The translations under genes were made by a program, and so were the position numbers. From the NCBI RefSeq assembly GCF_022548875.1, contig NZ_JAKZEW010000003.1, forward strand, positions 141,112 to 205,111: 64,000 nucleotides of DNA, written 5' to 3'. Positions 1 through 8,468 of this stretch are shown piece by piece (the first letter of the stretch is position 1; each line of letters opens with the position of its first letter). Below the pieces are notes generated by a model, which saw only the letters and a list, made by a program, of their open reading frames with translations, did no database searches and was not told where the DNA came from. The stretch is from Glycomyces sp. L485. Its GTDB lineage: Bacteria > Actinomycetota > Actinomycetes > Mycobacteriales > Micromonosporaceae.

Positions 1-226
1 AGCGGGTCAGCCCCGGGTCGATCCCCATGACGCGCACTCGTGCCTCCGATCTGTCGTTCGCGCCAGCTTATCCGGGAGGAATGACAGGAGTTTCCCGTGA
101 CGCTCGTGGCATCCCCCATAAATCACTTGCCGAGCGGCTAGGAAGAGGGTTACGTTCGTTGAGGCCAGGAGACGAAGACGCCGCCCTGGGCCCCGATCTC
201 TTCCGCATCCCCAAGACTTCTGTGAG

Positions 227-1477
227 TTGACTGTGTCCGCTGCCGCGTTCAATCCGGGGGCCGCCCAGAGCGGCCACTCGCGCCGCTACATCACCATGAT
301 GGTGCTCGTGCTCGGCACGCTCGCCGCGACCGCGCCGCTCGCCACCGACCTCTACCTCCCGGCCTTCCCGAACATGGCCGAAGCCCTGGGCTCGACCGAG
401 AACCACATCCAGCTGACCTTGACGTCCATGATGGTGGGCCTCGGGCTGGGCCAGGCCGTCATCGGACCGCTCTCGGACCGGTTCGGCCGCCGCGGCCCGC
501 TGCTCATCGGCATGGGCGTGTTCACGCTGACCGCGCTGCTGTGCGCCGTGGCCACCACCGCGGACCAGCTGATCGCCATCCGGTTCGTGCAGGGCCTGAG
601 CGGCGCGGCCGGAATGGTCATCACCCGAGCGGTCATCCGCGACCACTTCGAGGGCGACGCCATGACCCGCTTCACCGCCAAGATGATGCTCATCACGATG
701 CTCGCGCCGATGCTCGGCCCGATCATCGGGGCGCAGCTCATCCACGTCGGCCCGTGGCCGATCGTGTTCGTGTTCATGGCGGTCATGTCGGCGCTGGCGA
801 CCGTCCTGGTGTGGCACTACCTGCCCGAGAGCCTCCCGGCCGACCAGCGGCAGTCGCAGACGGGCCGCGAGCTCGCGGCGACCATCGGCGGCCTGGTGCG
901 CGATCCGCGATTCATCGCGCCGACGCTTGTGGTGTGCCTGAACTTCTCGATGCTGTTCACCTACGTCTCGACGTTCAGCTTCGTCTCGCAGGACGAGCTG
1001 GGCGCCTCGGCAGGGGCCTACTCGGCGGTCTTCGGTGTCGGGACGCTGGCGCTGCTGCTGGGCAACCAGGCGAACATGGTGCTCATCGACCGCGTCGAGT
1101 CGGGCGCCCGCATGGTCGTGGGCCTGGCGATCTCCCTGACGGGGGTTGCCTGGATCGCGGGCGTGCAGATGCTCGGGCTGGTCGGCCTCGTGAGCGTGAC
1201 GATCGGGATCGCCTCGATGATGTTCGGCTGCGGCGTGATCTTCCCGAACGCCGGGGCGGCGGCTATGTCGTCGCAGCGGCCGCAGGTCGCAGGAACCGCT
1301 TCGGCGTTCATGGGCTCGCTCCAGATGGCCGCCGGCGGCGCGCTTCCGGCCCTGGCCACCTTGGGCGGGGTGAGCCTGGCGAGCATGACCGGGGGCATCG
1401 TGGTCTACGGGATCGGCACGGCGATCGCGGTGGTGGCGACCATCCGCGTCTACCGCAGGCGGCCTGTCGCGGCCTAA
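227..1477 (+). CDS. MFS multidrug exporter, Bcr/CflA type
   Basis: A 416-residue, about 12-helix integral membrane protein of the major facilitator superfamily. The loop 2-3 signature GPLSDRFGRRGP is at residues 80-91, and a second conserved stretch (RFVQGLSGAAGM, about 119-130) resembles Bcr/CflA drug-resistance exporters, which expel small hydrophobic drugs using the proton gradient. The N-terminal 22 residues are cytoplasmic and polar. The start is uncertain: TTG at 227 gives the longest form, while GTG at 233, two codons later, is equally plausible; neither has a strong ribosome site. The substrate cannot be read from the sequence. It is followed on the same strand by a phosphoribosyltransferase gene with no obvious functional link. 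Confidence 0.85.
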   Translation: MTVSAAAFNPGAAQSGHSRRYITMMVLVLGTLAATAPLATDLYLPAFPNMAEALGSTENHIQLTLTSMMVGLGLGQAVIGPLSDRFGRRGPLLIGMGVFTLTALLCAVATTADQLIAIRFVQGLSGAAGMVITRAVIRDHFEGDAMTRFTAKMMLITMLAPMLGPIIGAQLIHVGPWPIVFVFMAVMSALATVLVWHYLPESLPADQRQSQTGRELAATIGGLVRDPRFIAPTLVVCLNFSMLFTYVSTFSFVSQDELGASAGAYSAVFGVGTLALLLGNQANMVLIDRVESGARMVVGLAISLTGVAWIAGVQMLGLVGLVSVTIGIASMMFGCGVIFPNAGAAAMSSQRPQVAGTASAFMGSLQMAAGGALPALATLGGVSLASMTGGIVVYGIGTAIAVVATIRVYRRRPVAA

Positions 1478-1534
1478 GACGCGGGCGGCCGGCCGCTTTC
1501 GTTTATCCCGGGCCGGGCCGGGCACCTCCCCGAT

Positions 1535-2194
1535 ATGCACAACCGAGTGTTTCGCGACCGGCGCGATGCCGGGCATGCGCTGGCCGCGCTGCTCGACCGG
1601 TTCCGGGACCGCTCCGACGTGCTGGTGCTCGCACTGCCGCGCGGCGGGGTGCCGGTCGGCCACGAGGTCGCCCGCGCGATCCGGGCTCCGCTGGACGTGT
1701 TCACGGTCCGCAAACTCGGCGTCCCCGGCCACGAGGAGCTGGCCATGGGCGCCATCGCCAGCGGCGGCGTCACCGTGCTCAACGACCAAGTGGTCCGGTT
1801 CAGCGGCACGAGCCGCGGCGAGATCGAGCGGGTCGCCGAGCGCGAGTCGGTCGAGCTGAGCCGGCGCGAGCGCGCCTACCGCGGCGACCGTCCTCCGCTC
1901 GAGCTCAAGGGCAAGACGGTACTGCTGGTCGACGACGGCCTGGCCACCGGTTCGACGATGCGCGCGGCGATTCAGGCGGTGCGGTCCCTCGGCCCCGAGC
2001 GGCTGGTCGTCGCCGTCCCGACCGGACCGGTCTCAGCTTGCCGGGAGCTGGAGGGCCTGGTCGACGAGATGGTGTGCGCGATGAACCCCGAGCCGTTCGC
2101 CGCGGTCGGCCAGTCGTACCAGGTCTTCGACCAGACCAGTGACGACGAGGTCCGCGAGCTGCTCGACGAGCGGTCAGGGCCTGACTCCGCTTAG
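1535..2194 (+). CDS. phosphoribosyltransferase-domain protein
   Basis: A 219-residue soluble protein of the type I phosphoribosyltransferase fold. The PRPP-binding loop VLLVDDGLATGST lies at residues 129-141, and the pyrophosphate-contact loop LALPRGGVPVG at 32-42. The N-terminus (FRDRRDAGHALAALL) is typical of the stand-alone PRTase family found beside hydrolases and universal stress proteins in actinobacteria. The substrate of this family is not established, so no nucleotide-salvage role is assigned. The gene ends 4 nt inside the convergent hydrolase gene, whose stop is at 2191; a small hydrolase fused to or beside such PRTases is a recurrent arrangement. Confidence 0.85.
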   Translation: MHNRVFRDRRDAGHALAALLDRFRDRSDVLVLALPRGGVPVGHEVARAIRAPLDVFTVRKLGVPGHEELAMGAIASGGVTVLNDQVVRFSGTSRGEIERVAERESVELSRRERAYRGDRPPLELKGKTVLLVDDGLATGSTMRAAIQAVRSLGPERLVVAVPTGPVSACRELEGLVDEMVCAMNPEPFAAVGQSYQVFDQTSDDEVRELLDERSGPDSA

Positions 2195-2829
2195 GCGGGG
2201 CCCAGATGTTCGTTGAACCAGTCGCGGGCGAGTTGGGCCACCGAATCGAGCGCACCGGGCTCCTCGAACAGGTGCGTCGCTCCCGGGACGATCGCGATCC
2301 GGCTCGGCCCGCCCAGTAGCCGCTGCGCGGCGTAGTTGAGGCCCAGGACCTCCTCGTCGCGCTCGCCTACGATCAGGAGCGTCGGCGTCCTGACGTTCGG
2401 CAGGTCCTCGGCCGCCAGGTCGGGCCGTCCCCCGCGCGAGACCACCGTGCGCACCTCGATGCCCGGTGCCGTGGCGGCGCGCAGCGCGGCCGCCGCTCCG
2501 GTGCTCGCCCCGAAGTAGCCGATCCACTCGGTTTCGGGGCTGGGCCGGCTCTGGAGCCAGCTGGTCACCTCGGCGAGACGCCCGGCCAGCAGCGCGATGT
2601 CGAAGACCTTGGCGCGGTCGTCGCCCTCGGCGGGCGTGAGCAGGTCGAACAGGAGCGTGCCGAGTCCGGCCTCGTTCAGCGTCCGGGCCACGTACTGGTT
2701 GCGTCTGCTGTGGCGGCTGGAGCCGCTGCCGTGGGCGAACACCACGACGCCCGCCGCGTCGCCGGGAACCGCCAGGTGCCCTTCCAACTCGACGGGCCCG
2801 GCCGGGATCTTCAACGTCTCGTCGGTCAT
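2191..2829 (-). CDS. alpha/beta hydrolase (dienelactone-hydrolase-like)
   Basis: A 212-residue alpha/beta hydrolase. The oxyanion/His-Gly motif FAHGSGSSRHS lies at about residues 31-41, the nucleophile elbow is GASTG with Ser109, the acid is probably the Asp in LLIVGERDEEV, and the catalytic His is in PGATHLFEE near the C-terminus. The start is the ATG at 2829, giving MTDETLKIPAG; the open frame continues upstream but runs antisense-like into the next gene's 3' region and is not coding there. It is convergent with the phosphoribosyltransferase gene and overlaps it by 4 nt. Paralogues of this small hydrolase are often fused to PRTase domains, which suggests a shared but unknown pathway. Confidence 0.8.
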   Translation of the reverse strand: MTDETLKIPAGPVELEGHLAVPGDAAGVVVFAHGSGSSRHSRRNQYVARTLNEAGLGTLLFDLLTPAEGDDRAKVFDIALLAGRLAEVTSWLQSRPSPETEWIGYFGASTGAAAALRAATAPGIEVRTVVSRGGRPDLAAEDLPNVRTPTLLIVGERDEEVLGLNYAAQRLLGGPSRIAIVPGATHLFEEPGALDSVAQLARDWFNEHLGPA

Positions 2830-2858
2830 TCGGCAGGCGTACCCCGCCGCCGACCGCC

Positions 2859-3617
2859 CTACGCGTCGAGCTCGGCGAGGACGTCGTCGGAGATGTCGAC
2901 GTTCGTGTAGACGTTCTGGACCTCGTCGCTGTCTTCGAGCGCGTCCACGACCCGCATCACCTTGCGTGCACCCTCGGCGTCGACGGCGATGCTGGTGGAG
3001 GGCTGGAACCCGGCCTCGGCCGAGTCGTAGTCGATGCCGGCCTCCTGCAGCGCGGTGCGCACCGCTACCAGGTCGGTCGGCTCGCACAGCACCTCGAAGC
3101 CGTCCTCGACCAGGTCGTTGACCTCCTCGGCACCGGCGTCGAGGACCGCCATGAGGATGTCGTCCTCGGTCAGGCCGTCGGCGTTCGGCACCGCGATGAC
3201 GCCCTTGCGGGAGAACAGGTAGCCGACGCTGCCGGCCTCGCCGAGCGAACCGCCGTTGCGGGTCAGCGCGACGCGCACCTCGGAGGCGGCCCTGTTCCTG
3301 TTGTCGGTCAGGCACTCGATGAGCACGGCGACCCCGCCGGGCGCGTAACCCTCGTACATGATCGTCTCGTAGTCGACACCGCCGCCGTCGAGTCCGCCGC
3401 CTCGTTTGACCGCGCGGTCGATGTTGTCGTTGGGCACCGAGCTCTTCTTGGCCTTCTGGATGGCGTCGAAGAGCGTGGGGTTGCCGGCGGGATCGGGACC
3501 ACCAGTACGCGCCGCGACCTCGATGTTCTTGATCAGCTTCGCGAAGATCTTGCCCCGCTTGGCGTCGATCGCGGCCTTCTTGTGCTTGGTCGTCGCCCAC
3601 TTGGAGTGGCCACTCAT
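2859..3617 (-). CDS. YebC/PmpR family transcription/translation factor
   Basis: A 252-residue YebC/PmpR/TACO1 family protein. It opens with the hallmark [22 protein letters not shown]-type N-terminus and continues with the family's acidic C-terminal domains ([20 protein letters not shown] in the middle). Members bind DNA as regulators, and some ease ribosome stalling on proline-rich stretches; which applies here is unknown. It lies 20 nt downstream of pdxT on the same strand, the standard actinobacterial order pdxT-yebC (usually followed by ruvCAB). Here the ruv genes do not follow; an unrelated hydrolase gene does. Confidence 0.95.
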   Translation of the reverse strand: MSGHSKWATTKHKKAAIDAKRGKIFAKLIKNIEVAARTGGPDPAGNPTLFDAIQKAKKSSVPNDNIDRAVKRGGGLDGGGVDYETIMYEGYAPGGVAVLIECLTDNRNRAASEVRVALTRNGGSLGEAGSVGYLFSRKGVIAVPNADGLTEDDILMAVLDAGAEEVNDLVEDGFEVLCEPTDLVAVRTALQEAGIDYDSAEAGFQPSTSIAVDAEGARKVMRVVDALEDSDEVQNVYTNVDISDDVLAELDA

Positions 3618-3637
3618 GCCAGCAGTCCCCTGTCCTA

Positions 3638-4276
3638 CTACTCAACCGTTCCGGCACCGGAGCGCCGGACCATATCCACGAAGTACCGGTGCACACGCGC
3701 GTCCGGCGTCACCTCCGGGTGGAAGGAGGTCGCCATGCATGCTCCCGCTCGTACGGCGACGATCCTACCGCCCGGCTCGGCGGCCGGTCCGTCCCCGCTG
3801 TCCACGCGGCCCAAGACCTCGACGCCTTCGCCGATGCGCTCGACCCACGGCGCGCGGATGAAGACGCCGTGGAACGGGCCGCCCTCCACGCCGGTCAACT
3901 CGACCGGCGACTCGAACGAGTCGACCTGGCGGCCGAAGGCGTTGCGCCTGACCGTCATCGGAATCGCTCCGAAGGAGCGCTGGTCCGTCCGGCCGTCGAG
4001 GACCTCGCCGGCGAGCAGGATCATGCCGGCGCACGACCCGAACGCGGGCATCCCCGCGTCCAGGCGCTTCGCGAGCGGCTCGAACAGCTCGAAGACGGTC
4101 AGCAGTTTGCTCATCGTGGTCGACTCGCCGCCGGGAATGACCAGGCCGTCGACCGAGTCGAGCTCGGATTCACGCCGGACCGGCACCGCGCGGGCACCGG
4201 CGGCCTCGATCGCGCGCATGTGGTCGACGACGTCGCCTTGCAGCGCGAGCACGCCGATCTCGGGCACCACGGTCAT
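3638..4276 (-). CDS. pdxT: PdxT, glutaminase subunit of pyridoxal 5'-phosphate synthase
   Basis: A 212-residue class-I glutamine amidotransferase that hydrolyses glutamine and channels ammonia to PdxS for de novo pyridoxal phosphate synthesis. The triad is visible: Cys82 in FGSCAGM, and His186/Glu188 in TSFHPEV. The substrate loop IPGGESTT is at 48-54. The length is normal for the family (about 190-220). pdxT usually sits directly after pdxS, but here about 2 kb with two membrane-protein genes, a small conserved gene and an SSI inhibitor separate them, so the two subunits are probably transcribed separately. yebC follows 20 nt downstream. Confidence 0.95.
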   Translation of the reverse strand: MTVVPEIGVLALQGDVVDHMRAIEAAGARAVPVRRESELDSVDGLVIPGGESTTMSKLLTVFELFEPLAKRLDAGMPAFGSCAGMILLAGEVLDGRTDQRSFGAIPMTVRRNAFGRQVDSFESPVELTGVEGGPFHGVFIRAPWVERIGEGVEVLGRVDSGDGPAAEPGGRIVAVRAGACMATSFHPEVTPDARVHRYFVDMVRRSGAGTVE

Positions 4277-4438
4277 CAGAGAACTCCAAATGTCGCATTC
4301 ATCGGGCGATACAAGGGTAGTTCGGCCACAACGCGCCGCCTACCTGGGCAATCGGCGCTGTGACCGATTACTGCACGCTGGGACCGATCCGTTAGGCTCT
4401 GCGGGCGAACGTGCAGCACCCCTAGGAGCTTTAGGACC

Positions 4439-4849
4439 ATGCCTGAGATTGTCAAGCGCAACCCGATGCCCCGTTCGGTCCGGGCCGGACGCAACGCCCT
4501 GTGGTTCCAGGCGGCGATCAGCGCCGCCGTCGGCGGCCTCCTCGTCCTGGCCCACCACACCGCCCGCGGCCTGGTCCCGCCCGCCGCCGAGCATGACGTC
4601 TACCGCGGCGCCGCGGGCCTCGGCGCCTTGGCGCTGTTCCTGGTCCTGGCGGTGCTGCTCCTGCGCACCCAGTGGCGGGTCCTGTGGCTGCTGGTCCTGC
4701 TCAGCCAGGTCTTGAGCCTGGTCGGCCTCGTGTGGCTCATGGTCACCGGCGGCCTGTACTGGGCGTTGTGCATCGCGTTGGCTATCGTTCCAGTAACCAT
4801 CATCGGAACGTTGACCGAGCGGTTCGCCCGCCGCTGGTTCAACCACTAA
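4439..4849 (+). CDS. small four-helix membrane protein, unknown function
   Basis: A 136-residue integral membrane protein with about four hydrophobic helices (roughly residues 20-40, 55-77, 80-100, 105-125) and a basic C-terminus (RFARRWFNH). No catalytic motif was recognised. The ATG is preceded by AGGAGC about 10 nt upstream, and a likely -10 box TAGGCT lies at 4393-4398. A gene for a second small membrane protein with similar layout follows after 22 nt, so the two are probably co-transcribed. It lies divergent from pdxT. Confidence 0.7.
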   Translation: MPEIVKRNPMPRSVRAGRNALWFQAAISAAVGGLLVLAHHTARGLVPPAAEHDVYRGAAGLGALALFLVLAVLLLRTQWRVLWLLVLLSQVLSLVGLVWLMVTGGLYWALCIALAIVPVTIIGTLTERFARRWFNH

Positions 4850-4871
4850 ACCGCTCGGAAGGCGATCGCCA

Positions 4872-5408
4872 ATGCTCCCGCAACCGAACTTCGGCCCCTC
4901 CTCAGGCCCAGAGGACAACGACGACGAGGTCGAGGGACCGCCGAAGCAGTTCCGCCGGTTGCGGATCGCCCTGTGGGTGCAGGCCGCGCTCGCGGTGCTG
5001 GCCGGCAACTTCCTGACCGTCACAGTGTTCACCTACCGGTCCATGTCGGCCGCCGACCTCACCGAGGCCTTCACCGAGACCGAGGGCGCCGAGGCGGCCG
5101 CGTCACTTGCCCGCGACGCCCACGAGTACTACCAGACCACGGGCTTCCTGGCCGCGAACCTCACGATCGCCGGGATCACGATCCTGGCAGCGATCGTCGC
5201 GGCGCTGTGCGCGATGCGGTTCAAGAACCGCATGAAGGTGGTGCGCCGCAGCGCGATCGCGGCGTCGATCGTCCTGTTCCTCGCGGGCATGCTCATGACG
5301 ACGGTCTTCGGCTACCTGGTCGCGCCTTGGGTGTTCGCCTCGGTGCTGTCGCTGTGGTGGCTGTTCTCGGCCGACATCAGGCACTGGATGGACCGCAGTT
5401 CGAAGTAA
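4872..5408 (+). CDS. small membrane protein, unknown function
   Basis: A 178-residue protein with a 35-residue acidic, proline-rich cytoplasmic N-terminus followed by four hydrophobic helices (about 36-55, 92-115, 122-142, 148-165). Its C-terminus resembles that of the preceding membrane protein, so the pair may be an old duplication; this is an impression from layout rather than an alignment. The start ATG is preceded by GGAAGG. Its 3' third is overlapped antisense by the open frame of the gene starting at 5714. Confidence 0.7.
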   Translation: MLPQPNFGPSSGPEDNDDEVEGPPKQFRRLRIALWVQAALAVLAGNFLTVTVFTYRSMSAADLTEAFTETEGAEAAASLARDAHEYYQTTGFLAANLTIAGITILAAIVAALCAMRFKNRMKVVRRSAIAASIVLFLAGMLMTTVFGYLVAPWVFASVLSLWWLFSADIRHWMDRSSK

Positions 5409-5714
5409 CCGGGACTCGTCTTCACCGCTCGGCGCCCCGCCGTGGCGGCGGAGGTAGTCGATGAACGCCGCGCGCGCCAGCGGCTCGCTCTCGCCCCATC
5501 GTCCCTGGGTCGCCTCGCGCCACATCGCCACCAGGTCGTCGATGGCCACGCCGATCTCGGCGACGTCGGGGTCGAGGTTGTCCGCCTGGCCGGCGGCCGG
5601 GGTGTGGCGGAACAGCTCGATGAAGAACCGCCAGTCGTAGCGGTGTCGCGCCAGCGCGAACGCCCGGTGCTGAAGCTCCGAGGTCGAGAGCCGGTCGAGG
5701 TCGTCTGCGTTCAT
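5103..5714 (-). CDS. conserved hypothetical protein, probably only the N-terminal ~97 residues are genuine
   Basis: The first about 95 residues are soluble and helix-rich and look like a compact conserved actinobacterial domain (MNADDLDRLSTSELQHRA at the start; FIDYLRRH near residue 93). After that the frame stays open for another 100 residues with Arg/His/Asp-rich composition typical of an antisense reading of the convergent membrane-protein gene at 4872-5408. A stop lies in a neighbouring frame at 5422, close to where the domain should end, so a single-base indel near 5430 would restore a normal short protein. The N-terminal part is supported; the C-terminal extension is doubtful. No function is known. 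Confidence 0.55.
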   Translation of the reverse strand: MNADDLDRLSTSELQHRAFALARHRYDWRFFIELFRHTPAAGQADNLDPDVAEIGVAIDDLVAMWREATQGRWGESEPLARAAFIDYLRRHGGAPSGEDESRLLRTAVHPVPDVGREQPPQRQHRGEHPRRDQVAEDRRHEHAREEQDDRRRDRAAAHHLHAVLEPHRAQRRDDRCQDRDPGDREVRGQEARGLVVLVGVAGK

Positions 5715-5792
5715 GCTTCAAGCGTAGGCGCGCGCACGGAAATCGGAGTGTCGATGGGCGATTGCAAGCGCCCGGCTACTTAGGATCGAGCC

Positions 5793-6194
5793 ATGTTCAA
5801 CTGGCTCGCGCGCATCGCCGCCGCTCTCGGCGCGATCGCACTCGTATCGTTCTCCGCTCCCGCGCAGGCCGCTCCCGCCTCGGACGGCCCGCACGGCAGG
5901 TTCATGATCCACTGGTCCGCGGTCGACGGCGGCGAATCGGCCACCGTCTCACTGGCCTGCCCGCAGGAGTGGAGCGAGCACCCGAACGCCGAGCAGGCGT
6001 GCGCTCAGATCGAGGGCGCCGGCGGATCCATCGAGCGGATCGAACCGGTCAGCGGGTTCTGCACCAAGGAATACGCCCCGGTGCGCGTGATGATGATCGG
6101 CCACTGGCACGAGACGTGGCAGTTCTTCACAGGGACCTTCGCCAACCGCTGCGAGGCGAACCTGGCAACCGGCGGGCACCTGCTCGACATCTAG
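5793..6194 (+). CDS. secreted subtilisin-inhibitor-like (SSI family) protein
   Basis: A 133-residue precursor. A signal peptide of about 27 residues ends at AQA. The mature part carries the four cysteines of the Streptomyces subtilisin inhibitor family, in LACPQ, QACAQ, GFCTKEYAP and NRCEA. By position against SSI (Cys-Pro-Met-Val-Tyr-Asp-Pro), the P1 residue of the reactive loop is Lys in CTKEYAP, which predicts inhibition of trypsin-like rather than subtilisin-like proteases. A -10 box TAGGAT (5781-5786) ends 6 nt before the ATG, so the mRNA is probably leaderless. A strong hairpin (6209-6237) follows. Confidence 0.88.
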   Translation: MFNWLARIAAALGAIALVSFSAPAQAAPASDGPHGRFMIHWSAVDGGESATVSLACPQEWSEHPNAEQACAQIEGAGGSIERIEPVSGFCTKEYAPVRVMMIGHWHETWQFFTGTFANRCEANLATGGHLLDI

Positions 6195-6208
6195 CCCGGA
6201 GTGCGAAG

Positions 6209-6237
6209 GCGGGCCGGGAGTGCGACTCCCGGCCCGC
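6209..6237. terminator. bidirectional hairpin between the SSI gene and pdxS
   Basis: A perfect 12-bp stem (GCGGGCCGGGAG at 6209-6220 with its complement at 6226-6237) and a 5-nt loop. It lies 15 nt after the SSI stop and 17 nt after the convergent pdxS stop. There is no strong T-tract, as is common in high-GC actinobacteria. Confidence 0.75.
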
Positions 6238-6253
6238 TATTGCCTGCGGTGAT

Positions 6254-7174
6254 TTACCAGCCGCGGCCGGCGAGCTTCTGGTCTTCGGGGAGGGTGTCGA
6301 CGTTGATGCCGACCATGGCCTCGCCGAGACCGCGCGAGACTTCGGCGACGACCTTCGGGTCGTCGTAGAAGGCGGTGGCCTTGACGATCGCGGCGGCGCG
6401 CTTGGCGGGGTCGCCCGACTTGAAGATGCCGGAGCCGACGAAGACGCCTTCGGCGCCCAGCTGCATCATCATGGCCGCGTCGGCCGGCGTGGCGATGCCG
6501 CCGGCGGTGAACAGCACGACCGGGAGCCTGCCGAGCCGGGCGACTTCTGCGACGAGCTCGTAGGGGGCGCGCAGTTCCTTGGCGGCGGCGTAAAGCTCGG
6601 CCTCGTCGAGCTTGGTCAGGCGGCCGATGTCGGCGCGGATCTGTCGCATGTGGCGGGTGGCCTCGACGACGTTGCCGGTGCCGGCCTCGCCCTTGGAGCG
6701 GATCATGGCCGCGCCCTCGGACAGGCGCCGGAGCGCCTCGCCGAGGTTGGTCGCACCGCACACGAACGGCACGGTGAACTTCCATTTGTCGATGTGGTTG
6801 GCCTCGTCGGCGGGCGTGAGGACCTCGGACTCGTCGATGTAGTCGACGCCGAGGGTCTCCAGGACCTGCGCCTCGACGAAGTGGCCGATGCGGGCCTTGG
6901 CCATCACGGGGATCGAGACGGCTTCGACGATGCCGTCGATCATGTCGGGGTCCGACATGCGCGACACGCCGCCCTCGGCGCGGATGTCGGCGGGGACGCG
7001 TTCGAGCGCCATGACCGCCACCGCTCCGGCGTCTTCGGCGATCCTGGCCTGCTCGGGCGTGACGACGTCCATGATGACGCCGCCCTTCAGCATGTCGGCC
7101 ATGCCTCGCTTGACGCGGGCGGTCCCGACTTCGGCCTCGGTCTTCTGGGTCTCTGACACGGTCACCGGCTCCAT
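6254..7174 (-). CDS. pdxS: PdxS, pyridoxal 5'-phosphate synthase lyase subunit
   Basis: A 306-residue (beta/alpha)8 synthase that combines ribose 5-phosphate, glyceraldehyde 3-phosphate and ammonia from PdxT to make pyridoxal 5'-phosphate. The imine-forming Lys93 is in [10 protein letters not shown] and the second active-site Lys161 in [12 protein letters not shown]. The length and the near-invariant core fit the SNZ/PdxS family; the N-terminal 20 residues are variable. A likely -10 box TAGAAT lies on the minus strand at 7215-7210. The gene is separated from its partner pdxT by about 2 kb, which is unusual. Confidence 0.97.
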   Translation of the reverse strand: MEPVTVSETQKTEAEVGTARVKRGMADMLKGGVIMDVVTPEQARIAEDAGAVAVMALERVPADIRAEGGVSRMSDPDMIDGIVEAVSIPVMAKARIGHFVEAQVLETLGVDYIDESEVLTPADEANHIDKWKFTVPFVCGATNLGEALRRLSEGAAMIRSKGEAGTGNVVEATRHMRQIRADIGRLTKLDEAELYAAAKELRAPYELVAEVARLGRLPVVLFTAGGIATPADAAMMMQLGAEGVFVGSGIFKSGDPAKRAAAIVKATAFYDDPKVVAEVSRGLGEAMVGINVDTLPEDQKLAGRGW

Positions 7175-7258
7175 CTGATGGTCAACGTTAGGGGTGCCTG
7201 ACCTGGACGATTCTACGCCGCGACCGGCCTCACAGCCCCTTGGTACAGACAGGTGCGG

Positions 7259-7747
7259 CTAGCGCAGCGGGTCGTCGATCTCCCAGTACCGCGGGCGGGG
7301 CAGCCGGTGGTGAAGGCGCAGCACCACGGACATCGGCAGGGACCGGGAGGCGACGGCGTCGCGCACGAAGTCGGTGTGGATCTGGCGGGCCAGGGCGACG
7401 CGCCGATTGGCGGCCTCCAGGTCGCCGGCGCCGATGTGGCCGTCGTCGAGCTCCCTCAGGGCCCGGGTGAGGTCGTTCTCGGCGTATTCGCGCAGTTCAC
7501 GCTGTCGGCGGGTGTCGGCGGGTACGGCGACGACGGACAAGGCGAGGGCGACGGCCTCCTCGAATCCGGGGCGGCCGACGAACTTGAGGACGGTCTCGGC
7601 GCGCTCGTCGAGCTTGGCGAGCAGCGCGGTCTCGGCGGTGCGGGCACGGCGGTGCAGGCGTTCGACCCGCGTGACCGTCCATGTCGCATAGGCGCCGACG
7701 ACTGCCACGACCGCCACGAGTACTGCCAGCCACCACATCCGGATCAT
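7259..7747 (-). CDS. membrane-anchored hypothetical protein
   Basis: Read from the ATG at 7747, the protein is 162 residues. One N-terminal membrane helix (MWWLAVLVAVVAVVGAYATW) is followed by a charged, helix-rich cytoplasmic or periplasmic domain with repeated Arg/Glu pairs. Alternative in-frame starts exist at 7738 and 7825; the 7825 form would translate a 10-bp tandem repeat into a Gly/Arg/Pro-rich leader, which looks non-coding. Conserved single-helix proteins of this shape occur upstream of pdxS in actinobacteria, but no function is known to me. Confidence 0.65.
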   Translation of the reverse strand: MIRMWWLAVLVAVVAVVGAYATWTVTRVERLHRRARTAETALLAKLDERAETVLKFVGRPGFEEAVALALSVVAVPADTRRQRELREYAENDLTRALRELDDGHIGAGDLEAANRRVALARQIHTDFVRDAVASRSLPMSVVLRLHHRLPRPRYWEIDDPLR

Positions 7748-7766
7748 CGTAATGGGGCGCGGCTCG

Positions 7767-7806
7767 CGGCCCGGTGCGGCCCGGTGCGGCCCGGTGCGGC
7801 CCGAGG
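7767..7806. repeat. 10-bp tandem repeat upstream of a membrane-protein gene
   Basis: Three exact copies of CCGGTGCGGC at 7771-7800, with a partial copy on either side. The repeat lies 20-55 bp upstream of the preferred ATG at 7747 of the leftward gene, so it falls in its promoter/5' leader. It would be expected to vary in copy number by slippage. Confidence 0.7.
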
Positions 7807-7912
7807 CGCCCACCGGGCCGGTCACGGCCGAGCGCCCGCCGCCGGACCGCTCCTGGGCGATTTCGACGCGGGCGCCGCGTTCAAGTCTTCGTCGGTGTTC
7901 CTTCGATAGCCG

Positions 7913-8362
7913 TCACTCCCCTGTCGAGTTCCGTTCACGGCGGCTCATGACCTGGCGGGCGCAGACGAGGCCCAGCAGGAACGCGAGCGCACCGATGATG
8001 ATGTTGTTCCAGATGACCCCGGTGCCGGGATCGGTACCGACCGCCCATGGCGAGAAGATCATCCAGATGCCGATCGCGCTCATGGCCCAGCTCATGCCGT
8101 ACATGCGCTCCGGGGCCACGGTGAATCCGAGCGCGAGCAGGCCGATCGCGATGCCGACGACCAGGTTGTGCGTCGCGAGCTCAGCCTGGGTGGCCGAGAA
8201 GTTCACCACCCAGGGAGAGATGACGCAGTACAGGCCGAGCAGGAATACCGGGGCGTCGATGAACGCCACGTCCCTCCGGCCCATCATCCTGGCGTAGCGG
8301 GTTCGCATTTCATGGACGTCCGGGTGGCCTGTGAGGTCACCCCTGCGTGAGACATCGGCCAT
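7913..8362 (-). CDS. SPW-repeat membrane protein
   Basis: A 149-residue membrane protein with four helices in two pairs. Each pair carries the Ser-Pro-Trp signature of the SPW family: LYCVISPWVVNF and WMIFSPWAVGT. The ATG at 8362 has a good ribosome site (GGAGGG) 5-10 nt upstream; the open frame extends further but without support. The family function is unknown. It follows the PimA-like gene by about 100 nt and may be read through from the PIM operon. Confidence 0.8.
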   Translation of the reverse strand: MADVSRRGDLTGHPDVHEMRTRYARMMGRRDVAFIDAPVFLLGLYCVISPWVVNFSATQAELATHNLVVGIAIGLLALGFTVAPERMYGMSWAMSAIGIWMIFSPWAVGTDPGTGVIWNNIIIGALAFLLGLVCARQVMSRRERNSTGE

Positions 8363-8468
8363 ACGACAGCCCTCCGTCCGATCCGTGCGCGTGCGGCTGC
8401 ACGGGGATACACGGACCGCTGCCCTCATTATGTACCCGGAAAGTCACGCCGGGTAAAGATTCCGGCGC

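Noticed and set aside
27-230. A 67-codon frame before the first exporter gene
   Set aside because: No ribosome site or recognisable sequence; it overlaps the region needed for the exporter's promoter.
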